DNA of 28,323 nucleotides from an uncultured Lachnospiraceae bacterium (GCA_934371475.1 CAKRNX010000012.1:1-28323); one strand, 5' to 3'. Shown: positions 1 to 8,265, counted from the first letter of the stretch. Program-made: numbers and translations. Notes: a model not told the origin generated them from the sequence alone.

Positions 1-14
1 GCGCTGTGAAGTAC

Positions 15-101
15 GGAGATGTACTCAAGTGGTCGTAAGAGGTCGCACTCGAAATGCGATAGGTCCGCAAGGGCGCGTGGGTTCGACTCCCACCATCTCC
101 G
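15..101 (+). tRNA. tRNA-Ser (anticodon CGA)
   Basis: An 87-nt serine tRNA. The acceptor stem GGAGATG (15-21) pairs with CATCTCC (94-100) and G101 is the discriminator base. The anticodon stem TCGCA/TGCGA closes a 7-base loop CTCGAAA, giving anticodon CGA, which reads UCG. A long variable arm and a T arm (GTGGG-TTCGACT-CCCAC) follow, as expected for a class II tRNA. The 3' CCA is not encoded. A strong terminator follows at 133-183. Confidence 0.95.
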
Positions 102-132
102 CTGATAGGACAGCAGTGCTGTCGGTGATGAG

Positions 133-183
133 ACTGTCGGAAATAATCAGGTGCGGCGGCACCGGTTATTTGCGGCAGTTTTT
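133..183 (+). terminator. Intrinsic terminator of tRNA-Ser
   Basis: A long hairpin runs from ACTGTCG (133 onward) to CGGCAGT (ending 179) through an AAATAA/TTATTT segment and a GGTGC/GCACC top. About 20 pairs form, with one mismatch and one bulge, followed by a run of five T (179-183). The T run merges with the first arm of the repeat at 180-337. Confidence 0.75.
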
Positions 184-337
184 AATTTCACAGGAAAGTG
201 CGTCCTGTGAAATTAAAAGCCTCCGGCTGGATGCGCAGCTCGCAGAGAAGAAAATGCTGCATACGCAGCCTGCTCGCGCACGGAACAAAAGCTGTGCTGT
301 CGAAGTAGTGGCCTGCGGAGTGTGTGAAGCACACTTT
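180..337. repeat. Structured intergenic repeat, family A, copy 1
   Basis: The copy opens with a perfect 16-bp hairpin (TTTTAATTTCACAGGA, 180-195, with its complement 203-218, 7-nt loop). A GC-rich middle follows, containing GATGCGCAGCTCGCAGA, and GCGCAGC can pair with GCTGTGC. It ends in a small hairpin GTGTG...CACAC (320-335). The same order of parts recurs at 15455-15595, with shorter pieces at 24264, 25487 and 14312. This copy carries about 15 extra bases in the middle relative to copy 2. Confidence 0.7.
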
Positions 338-373
338 GGGTCTGTAGTAAAAAATGAATACAGGAGAAATAAG

Positions 374-1045
374 ATGAGATACGATACGATTATTTTTGAT
401 ATGGACGGAACCTTACTGAATACGCTGGATGATCTGATGGACAGTGTCAATCATATGCTGCAGCGATACGGTTATTCGCGGAAAGAGGAAAAAGAAGTGC
501 GCAGGGCATTGGGAAACGGAGCCAGAGTGCTGATAGGCAGTCTGCTGCCGCAGGGAGAGGAGAATCCGCAGTTTGAGCAGATTTATCAGGAGTATGTAAC
601 ATATTATCAGGAACACTGTCAGATTAAGACCAGACCATATGACGGGATGATGGAGACGCTGCGGGAACTGAAAAAAAGAAATGTCAGGATGGGGATTGTC
701 TCTAACAAGGGTGACGGTGCGGTGAAGGAGCTGAGCCGGAAATATTTTTCAGAGTGTATCGACATTGCAGTGGGCGACCGTCCCGGAGAAATCAGGAGAA
801 AACCTGAGCCGGATTCAGTTCTGGAAGCGGTGCGGCTTCTGGGCGGCAGTCTGGAGAATACACTCTACGTGGGGGATTCGGAGGTGGATTATCAGACCGG
901 GCAGAACGGACAGTTTGCCTGCACTCTGGTTTCTTGGGGATTTCGTGACAGGACATTTCTGGAAAGCCTTCATCCGGATTATCTGATAGACAGGCCGGAG
1001 GAACTTCTGGAAATATCAGAGACTGGGAAAAGCAGTGAATTGTGA
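374..1045 (+). CDS. HAD-family hydrolase, phosphoglycolate phosphatase-like
   Basis: A 223-residue cytoplasmic phosphatase of the haloacid dehalogenase superfamily, subfamily IA (Gph/PgmB type). All four motifs are visible: the nucleophile motif DMDGT at residues 9-13, the Ser of VSNKG (motif II), the Lys of RKPEP (motif III) and GDSEVD (motif IV). The helical cap lies between motifs I and II. Length fits the family (about 215-230). The ATG at 374 was chosen because AGGAG lies 7 bases upstream at 362-366. The reading frame is open further upstream, but only through the repeat and the tRNA. Substrate cannot be told from sequence: phosphoglycolate, a sugar phosphate or pyrophosphate are all possible. 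It is followed about 100 bp later by xpt, which has its own candidate promoter. Confidence 0.85.
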   Translation: MRYDTIIFDMDGTLLNTLDDLMDSVNHMLQRYGYSRKEEKEVRRALGNGARVLIGSLLPQGEENPQFEQIYQEYVTYYQEHCQIKTRPYDGMMETLRELKKRNVRMGIVSNKGDGAVKELSRKYFSECIDIAVGDRPGEIRRKPEPDSVLEAVRLLGGSLENTLYVGDSEVDYQTGQNGQFACTLVSWGFRDRTFLESLHPDYLIDRPEELLEISETGKSSEL

Positions 1046-1060
1046 AATGAAAAAGGGCTT

Positions 1061-1087
1061 TTGTTCCGGCATAAAATAAGGTATACT
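1061..1087 (+). promoter_or_regulatory. Candidate promoter for xpt
   Basis: A good -10 hexamer TATACT (1082-1087) has a weak -35 TTGTTC (1061-1066) 15 bases upstream, or TTTGTT with 16. The short leader that follows holds a small hairpin (TCAGC-GAAA-TGCTGA). I see no purine riboswitch core here, although many xpt genes carry one. Confidence 0.4.
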
Positions 1088-1147
1088 TGAGACAAAAAAC
1101 AGTCAGCGAAATGCTGATGCACAGGCAAAAGAGGAGGATGCTGCACG

Positions 1148-1726
1148 ATGGAACTTTTAGAAGAAAGAATACGCAAAGACGGGACGGTAAAACAGGGAAA
1201 TGTACTGAAGGTGGACAGCTTTCTGAATCATCAGATGGATGTGGAATTATTTAATGAAATGGGAAAAGAATTTAAGCGGCTGTTTGCAGATAAGCATATC
1301 ACAAAAATTCTGACGATTGAGGCATCCGGTATTGGAATAGCCTGTATTGTAGCGCAGCATTTTCATGTTCCTGTCGTGTTTGCCAAAAAAGCAAAAAGCA
1401 TTAATCTGGATGGTGAAATGTACACAACAAAGATTGAGTCTTTTACCCATAAAAAGATCTATGATGTCATCGTAGCGAAGAAATTCCTCAGTCCGGAAGA
1501 CCATGTGCTGATTATTGATGATTTTCTGGCTAACGGATGTGCGGTACTGGGGCTGATTGATCTGATCCGCAGTGCAGGGGCCACCGTAGAGGGCGTAGGT
1601 ATCGCTGTTGAAAAAGGTTTCCAGAGAGGCGGAGACATGATCCGCTCACAGGGAGTCCAGGTGGAGTCACTGGCGATTGTCGATGCGATGAATTATGAGA
1701 CGGGCGAAATTACATTCCGCCATTAA
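1148..1726 (+). CDS. xpt: Xanthine phosphoribosyltransferase
   Basis: A 192-residue enzyme converting xanthine and PRPP to XMP plus pyrophosphate in purine salvage. The protein is colinear with Bacillus Xpt: start MELLEERI, the PRPP-binding loop VLIIDDFLANG near residues 118-128, the Xpt-typical segments TIEASGIG and FAKKAKS, and a C-terminal VEKGFQ. Length is exactly that of the family. The start at 1148 is supported by GAGGAGG (1131-1137). The purine permease (2900-4282) and PRPP synthetase (26929-28101) in the same window fit the pathway but are separate transcripts. Confidence 0.95.
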   Translation: MELLEERIRKDGTVKQGNVLKVDSFLNHQMDVELFNEMGKEFKRLFADKHITKILTIEASGIGIACIVAQHFHVPVVFAKKAKSINLDGEMYTTKIESFTHKKIYDVIVAKKFLSPEDHVLIIDDFLANGCAVLGLIDLIRSAGATVEGVGIAVEKGFQRGGDMIRSQGVQVESLAIVDAMNYETGEITFRH

Positions 1727-1881
1727 TACAGAAGCAGAAAAGATGATGCCATACGGCAGGAAAGCGGTGGGACATCCGATGATTTCGAACGCAAGGGGCC
1801 GGGATCCTCAATCTTCGAAAATCTTTTTAAACATGATCCGGGAAAGCAAATCATTAGATAAAAATAAGGGAAACAGAACAA

Positions 1882-2748
1882 ATGAAGAAAAAGTGGAGTT
1901 ATGAGGGAGTTTTTAAAGAAACCGTGATTTTAACAATTGCGGTGGCTATTATTGCGGCGGCTGTTTATTTTTTCCTGGCACCGAGCCATGCCTCTGTCAG
2001 CAGTATCTCAGGTCTGGGTATTGTGCTGGTGAATTTTGTGCCGCTGTCCCTGTCGGCGATTACGATGATCCTGAATGTAGTGTTGCTGATCATCGGATTT
2101 TTTACGTGCGGAAGAGAGTTTGGTGTGAAAACAGTCTATACCAGCATTATGCTGCCGTTTTTTCTGGGGATCTTTGAACAGATATTTCCGGATTTCGCTT
2201 CCATGACAGGGAGTCAGGAACTGGATGTACTCTGCTATACCCTGGTGGTCAGTGTGGGGCTGAGTATTCTGTTTAACCGGAATGCATCTTCCGGTGGCCT
2301 GGATATTGTGGCGAAGATTATGAACCGGTATCTGCACATGGAACTTGGTCGTGCCATGTCGCTTTCCGGCATGTGCGTGGCGCTTTCCGCAGCGCTGGTA
2401 TATGACAAAAAAACAGTGGTGCTAAGTATTCTCGGAACGTATTTTAACGGCATTGTGCTTGATCATTTTATTTTTGACCATAATATCAAGCGCCGCGTTT
2501 GTATCATAACCAGGAAAGAAGAAAAACTGCGGCAGTTTATTATCCATGAACTGCACAGCGGCGCGACGGTTTATGAAGCGATTGGTGCCTACAACATGGA
2601 AAAACGGAATGAAATTATTACGATTGTAGATAAAAGTGAGTATCAGAAACTGATGAATTATATGAACAGAGAAGATCCGCAGGCTTTTATCACAGTCTAC
2701 AATGTTTCAGATATGCGCTATCAGCCGAAGAATAAAAATATTTCATAA
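1882..2748 (+). CDS. YitT-family membrane protein (DUF161 plus DUF2179)
   Basis: A 288-residue inner membrane protein. The N-terminal two thirds carry five or so hydrophobic segments (roughly residues 12-33, 40-75, 82-105, 115-130 and 155-190), matching the YitT_membrane repeats and including the family-typical NRNASSGGLDIVAK. The C-terminal roughly 85 residues (from RRVCIITRKEE) are a soluble DUF2179 domain, which has a GlnB/ACT-like fold. YitT proteins have been suggested to be transporters, but the substrate is unknown. The ATG at 1882 has only a weak AAGGGA upstream. The 155 bp separating it from xpt contain no clear terminator, so read-through from xpt is likely. Confidence 0.85.
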   Translation: MKKKWSYEGVFKETVILTIAVAIIAAAVYFFLAPSHASVSSISGLGIVLVNFVPLSLSAITMILNVVLLIIGFFTCGREFGVKTVYTSIMLPFFLGIFEQIFPDFASMTGSQELDVLCYTLVVSVGLSILFNRNASSGGLDIVAKIMNRYLHMELGRAMSLSGMCVALSAALVYDKKTVVLSILGTYFNGIVLDHFIFDHNIKRRVCIITRKEEKLRQFIIHELHSGATVYEAIGAYNMEKRNEIITIVDKSEYQKLMNYMNREDPQAFITVYNVSDMRYQPKNKNIS

Positions 2749-2770
2749 CTTGAGAAATATGCTTTGCATG

Positions 2771-2815
2771 AAAAATGGACGCCCCCCTGCAGTGTGCGGG
2801 AAGGCATCCGTTTTT
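2771..2815. terminator. Bidirectional terminator between yitT and pbuG
   Basis: AAAATGGACGCC (from 2772) pairs with GGCATCCGTTTT (ending about 2814), with one wobble and one mismatch. A-rich and T-rich flanks give a U run in both directions. It lies between the convergent genes ending at 2748 and 2900. Confidence 0.7.
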
Positions 2816-2899
2816 GTATGTAACACCTCTGCAATCCTGTGCATCGTTTGAAAGTGAACTTCTGTTGTCAAAAAGCCTTTTTCAAACGTGTACCGGCTC

Positions 2900-4282
2900 T
2901 TATAGGAAGATATATTTCAGGATAAATAATACAGCCAACACATACATCAGAGGGCTGACCTTCTTTTCTTTTGTCTTACCGGTGATCAGGTTGATGACCA
3001 CGTAAGTGATGATTCCCATAGAGATACCCTCGGAAATACTGTAGAAGAATGGCATAGCGATGATGCATACATAGCAGGGAATTGCTTCAGCCATATCGCT
3101 AAAGTCGATGCTGATGACGTTGCTGAGCATGTACAGTCCTACAATAATCAGAGCCGGCGCTGTGGCAAATGAAGGAATTGCCAGGAAAATCGGTGACAGG
3201 AACAGAGACAGACCGAATAAGATTGCTGTTGTTACAGCGGTCAGGCCTGTTCTTCCGCCCTCAGATACGCCGGAAGCGCTTTCTACGAAAGTCGTGGTGG
3301 TGGAAGTTCCCAGTACAGCGCCTACGGTAGTAGCTACAGCATCTGCCAGGAGCGCACCCTTGATGTGGGGCAGTTTGCCGTCTTTGTCCAGCATATCCGC
3401 CTTGGATGATACGCCAACCAGTGTACCAAGTGTATCAAAAAGGTCAACGAACAGGAAAGCAAACAGGATTACAACAAAATCCAGAGAGAGGATCCCGTCA
3501 AACTGAAGTTTTCCAAATACCGGGGCAAGGCTCGGAATTGCCAGACCATTGCTGAAATCAGGCAGCAGGCTGTAGAAGCCGATAGCCGGATTGGGAATAT
3601 AGATGCCGGCAAACTGGCAGATGATGCCCAGAGCCCAGGTGATCAGGATGCCCCACAGGATATTTCCCTTTACTTTTTTTACAACGAGAATACCGGTGAT
3701 AATGATACCTGCCAGAGCCAGAATTACGGTGATGCCGACGTCATTGAACGTAGCTTCTACTCCTTTGGCGGCATTGTAGCCATCGAGAGAGAACAGCTGC
3801 AGCAGTGTGGAACCGCCGGTTACGATGTTGGCGTTCTGCAGGCCTACGAATGCGATGAAAAGACCGATACCAACGCTGACAGCGGATTTCAGGTTTTTCG
3901 GGATCGCGTTGAAGATTGCTTCACGCACGCTGGTGAGGGAGAGAAGGATAAAGATGATACCTTCTGCGAATACGGCGGTCAGTGCGAACTGCCAGCTGTA
4001 TCCCATACCCAGTACAACCGTGTAGGCGAAGTAAGCATTCAGTCCCATACCTGGTGCAAGAGCAAACGGATAGTTTGCGAAGAGAGCCATCATCAGTGTT
4101 CCGATGAGGGCAGCCAGAGCGGTGGCGGTAAAGACAGCACCGGAGTCCATGCCGGTTGCTGACAGGATATTGGGGTTAACTGCCAATATATACGCCATTG
4201 TCATGAATGTCGTAATGCCTGCCAGAATTTCTGTTTTGGCGTCCGTTTTGTTTTCGGACAGTTTGAAGAGTTTTTCTAACAT
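2900..4282 (-). CDS. pbuG: NCS2-family guanine/hypoxanthine permease
   Basis: A 460-residue proton-coupled purine base importer of the AzgA/PbuG branch. Visible family marks are the N-terminal ITTFMTMAYILAVNP, the motif YPFALAPGMGLNAYF near residues 70-84, LFDTLGTLVGV, and GTSTTTTFVESASGV followed by GGRTGLTAV in the core. About 12-14 hydrophobic segments are spread along the protein, and the length is typical. The ATG at 4282 has GAGGAAAGG upstream. A promoter with a 17-bp spacer lies at 4328-4356. I looked for and did not find a purine riboswitch in the leader. With xpt it would supply guanine, hypoxanthine or xanthine for salvage. Confidence 0.92.
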   Translation of the reverse strand: MLEKLFKLSENKTDAKTEILAGITTFMTMAYILAVNPNILSATGMDSGAVFTATALAALIGTLMMALFANYPFALAPGMGLNAYFAYTVVLGMGYSWQFALTAVFAEGIIFILLSLTSVREAIFNAIPKNLKSAVSVGIGLFIAFVGLQNANIVTGGSTLLQLFSLDGYNAAKGVEATFNDVGITVILALAGIIITGILVVKKVKGNILWGILITWALGIICQFAGIYIPNPAIGFYSLLPDFSNGLAIPSLAPVFGKLQFDGILSLDFVVILFAFLFVDLFDTLGTLVGVSSKADMLDKDGKLPHIKGALLADAVATTVGAVLGTSTTTTFVESASGVSEGGRTGLTAVTTAILFGLSLFLSPIFLAIPSFATAPALIIVGLYMLSNVISIDFSDMAEAIPCYVCIIAMPFFYSISEGISMGIITYVVINLITGKTKEKKVSPLMYVLAVLFILKYIFL

Positions 4283-4327
4283 TTTCTTTTCCCTTTCCTC
4301 TTTTGAGATATTTTTGACAACAAGATT

Positions 4328-4356
4328 ATCTTATCATACAAAAAATGTATATGCAA
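4328..4356 (-). promoter_or_regulatory. Promoter for pbuG
   Basis: Reading leftward: -35 TTGCAT (complement of 4351-4356), 17-bp spacer, -10 TAAGAT (complement of 4328-4333). The spacer contains an inverted repeat ATACA-N5-TGTAT (4337-4351), which could be an operator. It does not match a PurR box that I recognise. Confidence 0.55.
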
Positions 4357-4385
4357 TTATCAGTGGAAAGATGCGATGTATGAAA

Positions 4386-4409
4386 GCAAGAATGCCAAGG
4401 CATTCGTGC
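4386..4409. repeat. Hairpin of repeat family B (CAAGAATGCC type)
   Basis: GCAAGAATGCC (4386-4396) and GGCATTCGTGC (4399-4409) pair at 10 of 11 positions around a 2-base centre. Similar hairpins lie at 7001-7021, 10876-10905 and 18266-18287. It sits in the 320-bp space between divergent pbuG and the SseB-like gene. Another perfect 6-bp hairpin (GATACT-GTCTG-AGTATC) follows at about 4422-4438. Confidence 0.5.
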
Positions 4410-4492
4410 ACGGAGTTTATGTGATACTGTCTGAGTATCAGGCAGAAAATGGTATTATGAAAAATTGCTGGAAAAGTCCGGTTTAACCGAAA

Positions 4493-4515
4493 CAGGTAAG
4501 TCCCCTGTTTCAATT
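4493..4515. repeat. Repeat family C, copy 1
   Basis: The 23-bp segment opens with CAGGTAAGTCCCCT and matches 24397-24419 at 21 of 23 positions. Here GAAACAGG and CCTGTTTC form a perfect 8-bp stem around it. Weaker similarity extends upstream (CCGGT...TTAAC). Both copies lie about 85-90 bp before the start codon of the next gene. Confidence 0.5.
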
Positions 4516-4603
4516 GCGGAAAGTAATATAAGCAGCAGGTGGGGAATGAGAATAAACATTTGACTGCATCAGGTGTGCAGATAGAGGAAAGGATGAATCT
4601 CAT

Positions 4604-5047
4604 ATGACAGAGAAAAAATGTACAGATCATAAAAATACAGATCAGGGATTGATAGGAAATGAAAAAATAGAAGAATCCATTGCGCTGCTGCAGCAGGAAG
4701 CATCCCAGGAGTTTCTCGCGCATGTGCTGACGGTGCTGCGCCGGAGAATGAAAGAGAACGGACAGTTTGTGATTGCTGTGGAGCCTCCCGCGGGCGATGG
4801 CAGAATTGCCATCCAGACTGTGCAGAGCGCAGATGGCAGGCGCTGGTGGATGGCATTTACCAGCTTTGAAGAAGAGCTGAAAGGGAGCGGAAGCGTCATG
4901 TCCACATTTTTGGCAGACATGGAACAGACGTACCGCTCGGCGCTGGAGGCCGAAGGAATTGAGGGTGTGATCATCAATCCGTGGAACAGGACGATCATGC
5001 TGGATAAAATGCTGATTCACATCATTCTGGGACAAATTTCTGATTGA
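4604..5047 (+). CDS. SseB-family protein
   Basis: A 147-residue soluble protein. After a hydrophilic lead of about 20 residues it shows the SseB N-terminal-type fold: FVIAVEPP, DGRRWWMAFTSFEEE and the C-terminal GVIINPWNRTIMLDKMLI, where the INPW segment is the most recognisable family feature. No membrane segment or signal is seen. The SseB domain name comes from an enterobacterial type III secretion protein, but this broad family is mostly uncharacterised and common in Firmicutes, so no secretion role should be assumed. The start at 4604 follows AGAGGAAAGGA (4583-4592). The promoter of the mgtE leader overlaps its stop codon. Confidence 0.7.
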   Translation: MTEKKCTDHKNTDQGLIGNEKIEESIALLQQEASQEFLAHVLTVLRRRMKENGQFVIAVEPPAGDGRIAIQTVQSADGRRWWMAFTSFEEELKGSGSVMSTFLADMEQTYRSALEAEGIEGVIINPWNRTIMLDKMLIHIILGQISD

Positions 5048-5072
5048 TTTTTTAAGGGAAAGCGTTTAAAAT
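5044..5072 (+). promoter_or_regulatory. Promoter of the mgtE leader
   Basis: -35 TTGATT (5044-5049), 17-bp spacer, -10 TAAAAT (5067-5072). The -35 overlaps the stop codon of the SseB-like gene. The predicted start near 5079 gives a leader of about 300 nt before the preferred mgtE start. Confidence 0.6.
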
Positions 5073-5078
5073 AAATTG

Positions 5079-5278
5079 TAAATGATTTCAAAAAAGGCAG
5101 GTGAACAGAATGGATAGTTGCGATTCTCATGGGCGAAGTAGCAGCATAGGATGGGGGACAGATAAGGCATATGAGATCAGCAGCGATCTGCTTCTGTTTT
5201 AGTCATATCTTTTTCTTATCCTATGGATTCCCACGGTAAAATAACAGCAGATGGCAGCAGGTATTCCTGCTTCTTTTT
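5079..5278 (+). promoter_or_regulatory. Structured mgtE leader with terminator; candidate riboswitch
   Basis: The untranslated leader can fold into a long arm: TGGG (5131-5134) with CCCA, CATAGGAT (5145-5152) with ATCCTATG (5218-5225), ATATGA with TCATAT, and an apical GCAG-CGAT-CTGC hairpin. Asymmetric internal loops lie between the stems, including an 11-nt CGAAGTAGCAG loop. It ends in an intrinsic terminator, AGCAGG-TATT-CCTGCT then TTCTTTTT (5256-5278), before the gene. A folded domain followed by a terminator upstream of a magnesium transporter is the architecture of a transcription-attenuating riboswitch. I do not recognise M-box or yybP-ykoY consensus in it. Confidence 0.5.
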
Positions 5279-5389
5279 GGTGTGCATTTTACTGTCCTGT
5301 GAGGTTCCAAATTTCTGAAAGGAATGAATGAAAATGCTGCATGGTGCGGATCATGTGGTGAGAATGGAGGAAGAATGGAGGAAAATAGG

Positions 5390-6784
5390 ATGGAAAAGAG
5401 AGTACAGGATTACTCGCAGGAGATCCTGAACACAATCCGAAGCAATGCGTCTCCGGCTGTCATGGCCAGCAGACTTCAGGATTATCATGAGAACGATTTG
5501 GCGGATGTACTGCCTCAGCTGACAGTGCAGGAGCGGTGCAAGCTGTACCGGATCCTGGATCTGGAAACGCTCTCAGATATTTTTGAGTATACCGAAGCTG
5601 ATAATGTTGCGGAGTATCTGGAGGAGATGGATGTCAAGAAGGCGGCGGCGATCCTGTCCAAGATGGAGACCGATTCGCTGGCAGACGTGCTTCAGAGGAT
5701 TGACAAGGCAAAGAAAAAGCTGCTGATTGAGCTGATTGATGATGATGTGCGTCACGATATTGAGATGATTGCATCTTTCGATGAGGATGAGATCGGCAGT
5801 CGCATGACGACCAACTGTATTATTATCCGCGAAAATCTGACAGTGAAGCAGGCCATGAGCAGCCTGATTGAGCAGGCGGCCAAAAATGACAATATTTCCA
5901 CGCTTTTTGTGGTGACGGACAAGCAGAAATTTTACGGTGCCATTGATCTGAAAGACCTGATTGTGGCGCGCCAGGATAACCGCCTGGAGGATCTGATTGT
6001 TACATCCTATCCGTATGTGTATGCGGAAGAGGATATTGATGACTGTATTGAAGAACTGAAAGCTTATTCTGAGGATTTTATCCCCGTACTGGATAATGAT
6101 AACCGTCTCCTGGGCGTTATCACATCCTCCAACATCATCGATCTGGTGGATGACGAGATGGGCGAAGATTACGCCATGCTGGCTGGTCTGACAGCAGAGG
6201 AAGATCTGAAAGAACCGCTGAAAGAAAGTATGAAAAAGCGTATGCCCTGGCTGATTATCCTGCTGGGACTCGGTATGCTGGTATCTTCTGTAGTTGGTAT
6301 ATTTGAGACGGTGGTGGTATCACTGCCCATTATTATGACATTCCAGTCACTGATCCTTGATATGGCAGGAAACGTAGGTACGCAGTCTCTGGCTGTGACG
6401 ATCCGTGTGCTGATGGATGAGACGCTGACAGGCAAGCAGAAGCGGGAGCTGGTGGCAAAGGAGATGCGCATCGGTTTCTGTAACGGAAGTGTTCTGGGAG
6501 TGCTGGCATTTGCACTGATTGGCCTGTATATCTGGCTGGTGAAAGGCAAAACTCTGATGTTTGCCTATGCGGTTTCAGCCTGCATCGGCTGTGCGCTGTT
6601 GCTGGCCATGGTGATTTCCAGTGCGGTAGGTACACTGATTCCGCTGTTTTTCAAAAAGATCAACATTGATCCGGCCGTAGCGTCCGGTCCTCTGATTACT
6701 ACAATCAACGACCTGGTAGCAGTCGTGACATTCTACGGATTCAGCTGGATTTTCCTGATTGAGATGCTTCATCTGGTGGGATAA
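5390..6784 (+). CDS. mgtE: Magnesium transporter MgtE
   Basis: A 464-residue Mg2+ channel/transporter that works as a membrane dimer. The order is complete: an acidic helical N domain (about 1-130), two CBS domains (about 135-255, with FVVTDKQKFYGAIDLKDLI and FIPVLDNDNRLLGVITSSNI), a plug helix, then five membrane helices from about 285. Conserved pore segments DMAGNVGTQS and DPAVASGPLITTINDL are present. I prefer the start at 5390, 8 bases after GGAGG (5377-5381). Starts at 5375 and 5324 are in frame but have poorly spaced ribosome binding sites, and 5324 would add an unrelated Cys-rich lead. Expression is probably controlled by the leader at 5079-5278. Confidence 0.93.
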   Translation: MEKRVQDYSQEILNTIRSNASPAVMASRLQDYHENDLADVLPQLTVQERCKLYRILDLETLSDIFEYTEADNVAEYLEEMDVKKAAAILSKMETDSLADVLQRIDKAKKKLLIELIDDDVRHDIEMIASFDEDEIGSRMTTNCIIIRENLTVKQAMSSLIEQAAKNDNISTLFVVTDKQKFYGAIDLKDLIVARQDNRLEDLIVTSYPYVYAEEDIDDCIEELKAYSEDFIPVLDNDNRLLGVITSSNIIDLVDDEMGEDYAMLAGLTAEEDLKEPLKESMKKRMPWLIILLGLGMLVSSVVGIFETVVVSLPIIMTFQSLILDMAGNVGTQSLAVTIRVLMDETLTGKQKRELVAKEMRIGFCNGSVLGVLAFALIGLYIWLVKGKTLMFAYAVSACIGCALLLAMVISSAVGTLIPLFFKKINIDPAVASGPLITTINDLVAVVTFYGFSWIFLIEMLHLVG

Positions 6785-6839
6785 AATCCAAGAGAAAAAC
6801 TCAGTAAATAAGATCTCTATGATAGTAAAGGGCGAAATA

Positions 6840-6882
6840 AAGGGCGACGAGCTTATAAATCAGGCTTATCGCTCTTGTTTTA
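6840..6882 (+). terminator. Terminator after mgtE
   Basis: AAGGGCGA (6840-6847) pairs with TCGCTCTT (6869-6876) with one wobble. An inner AGC/GCT adds to the stem, and GTTTTAT follows. AAAGGGCGA is also present just upstream as a direct repeat. Confidence 0.55.
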
Positions 6883-7035
6883 TATCAGATATGAGATAAC
6901 CCTGAGATTGACTCCCCCTTTGCAGGCGGTGAGAAACAAATCAGTATCAGCGGTGGAACATAATCCTCCATCTGATATAGTCGCCTGCGCATCTTGCAGT
7001 GAGAATGCCGGGGGCATTTCTGAATAACTGTATTA
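6882..7035. repeat. Intergenic repeat debris, family B
   Basis: This fills most of the 350-bp gap between mgtE and the GH3 remnant. It starts ATATCAGATATGAG and ends with an imperfect hairpin AGAATGCC/GGCATTTCT (7002-7021) followed by TGAATAA. The same two ends occur 67 bp apart at 18234-18300. Between them here is an extra segment with a 6+5-bp hairpin (TATCAG...CTGATA). CTCCATCTGATATAG resembles the sequence just after the YhaN-like gene (about 14300-14315). Confidence 0.45.
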
Positions 7036-7135
7036 TTTATATTCTGACACTATTTGCTGTAACAGAGAAATGCATTCCTGTTCTTTGAGAGAAAAATAAT
7101 GATGGGGCAGGTATGTAATTCCGAGTGAAAATGTA

Positions 7136-8251
7136 ATGTTCTGCACACGCATGGAACGAAAACCTGGAGTTTCCAAGGAACAGGGGGCTGTTATTAGAAA
7201 CGAAGCAAAAACTGTGGAAGGAGCAGCCGGAGAATCTACAAAGAATCTGTATGCTTCCCGTTATATCCCGAATATTGTGTATGCAGATGGACCTGCAGGG
7301 CTGCGAATTACCCCCAGCTATGTGAAATATGAAAAAGTAAATGCGGAAGATGCCTATAACGCGGAAACATCTTATTACTTTATGCAGGATGATGGAGAGT
7401 ATGTACCGGCCGATGTTACTGATGAGGCCTCTTATCAGAACGCTCTGTCAGGAGAAAAAGAACTCTATTCTTCCGATACATATTACCAGTATTGTACAGC
7501 GATGCCAATTGGAACACTGTTAGCGCAGACATGGGATCCTGAGGTGGTTCGTGAAGTGGGCGATGCTGTAAAAGTAGAGATGCTTGAATATGGTGTAACT
7601 ACATGGCTGGCACCGGGTATGAATATTCACAGAAATCCTCTTTGCGGCCGTAATTTTGAATATTACTCAGAAGATCCGTTGATCACTGGTATGACAGCAG
7701 CAGCGATGACAAAAGGTGTTCAGACAAATGAGGATGGAAGTCTTTCAGGTGTTGGTGTAACCGTGAAACATTTTGCGTTTAACAGTCAGGAAAATGAACG
7801 TCAGGGGACAAACTCCGTGGTTTCAGAACGGGCGGCAAGAGAAATTTACCTGAAAGGTTTTGAAATTGCTGTAAGAACTGCAAAACCGGATTGTGTCATG
7901 TCTTCTTACAATATGGTAGATGGCTATGCTACATTTGAACATTATGGATTGCTGACGGAGATCCTTCGGAATGAGTGGGGATTTGACGGTTTTGTTATGA
8001 CGGACTGGTATGCTATGAATACTGTATACGGCGTAAATAAAGATAAAAATGTACAGGGTGTTATGATGTATGCAGGTAATGACAATGAAATGCCGGGAAG
8101 CAGTGAGCAGAGTATTCTTGCTGCTTTAGATGAAGGAGAAGAAATGTGTCTGGGAGATTTACAGAGATCTGCTATGAATATGCTGAATGTAATAAAAGAT
8201 AGTGCTGTTTTTGACCAGATGTATCAGGAAGTAATCGAAGCAGAAAAATAA
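7136..8251 (+). pseudogene. 5'-truncated glycoside hydrolase family 3 enzyme
   Basis: The 371 codons encode only the catalytic (beta/alpha)8-barrel half of a GH3 beta-glucosidase-type enzyme. Recognisable are YADGPAGLR (about 50-58), LAPGMNIHRNPLCGRNFEY, VKHFAFNSQENER and GFDGFVMTDW, whose Asp (residue 290) is the expected nucleophile. The reading frame ends in a natural-looking tail (LGDLQRSAMNMLNVI). This fits clostridial GH3 enzymes with reversed domain order, in which the missing GH3_C domain comes first. The frame begins in mid-domain, no ribosome binding site precedes the ATG at 7136 or 7151, and an in-frame stop lies about 40 bp upstream, so the 5' half appears deleted. No frameshift or stop interrupts what remains. 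A translated isolated barrel is possible but unlikely to be active. Confidence 0.75.
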
Positions 8252-8265
8252 GTTGGATTAATCTG

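Noticed and set aside
1046..1147. Purine riboswitch before xpt
   Set aside because: No core helix loops of a guanine or adenine riboswitch; the leader is only about 60 nt with one small hairpin.
4283..4603. Purine riboswitch before pbuG
   Set aside because: The region on the minus strand shows a promoter and simple hairpins but not the conserved three-way junction.
5324..5389. Upstream mgtE start giving a Cys-containing N-terminal lead
   Set aside because: The AAAGG before 5324 is only one base from the ATG. The start at 5390 has a well-spaced GGAGG and gives the normal MgtE N-terminus.
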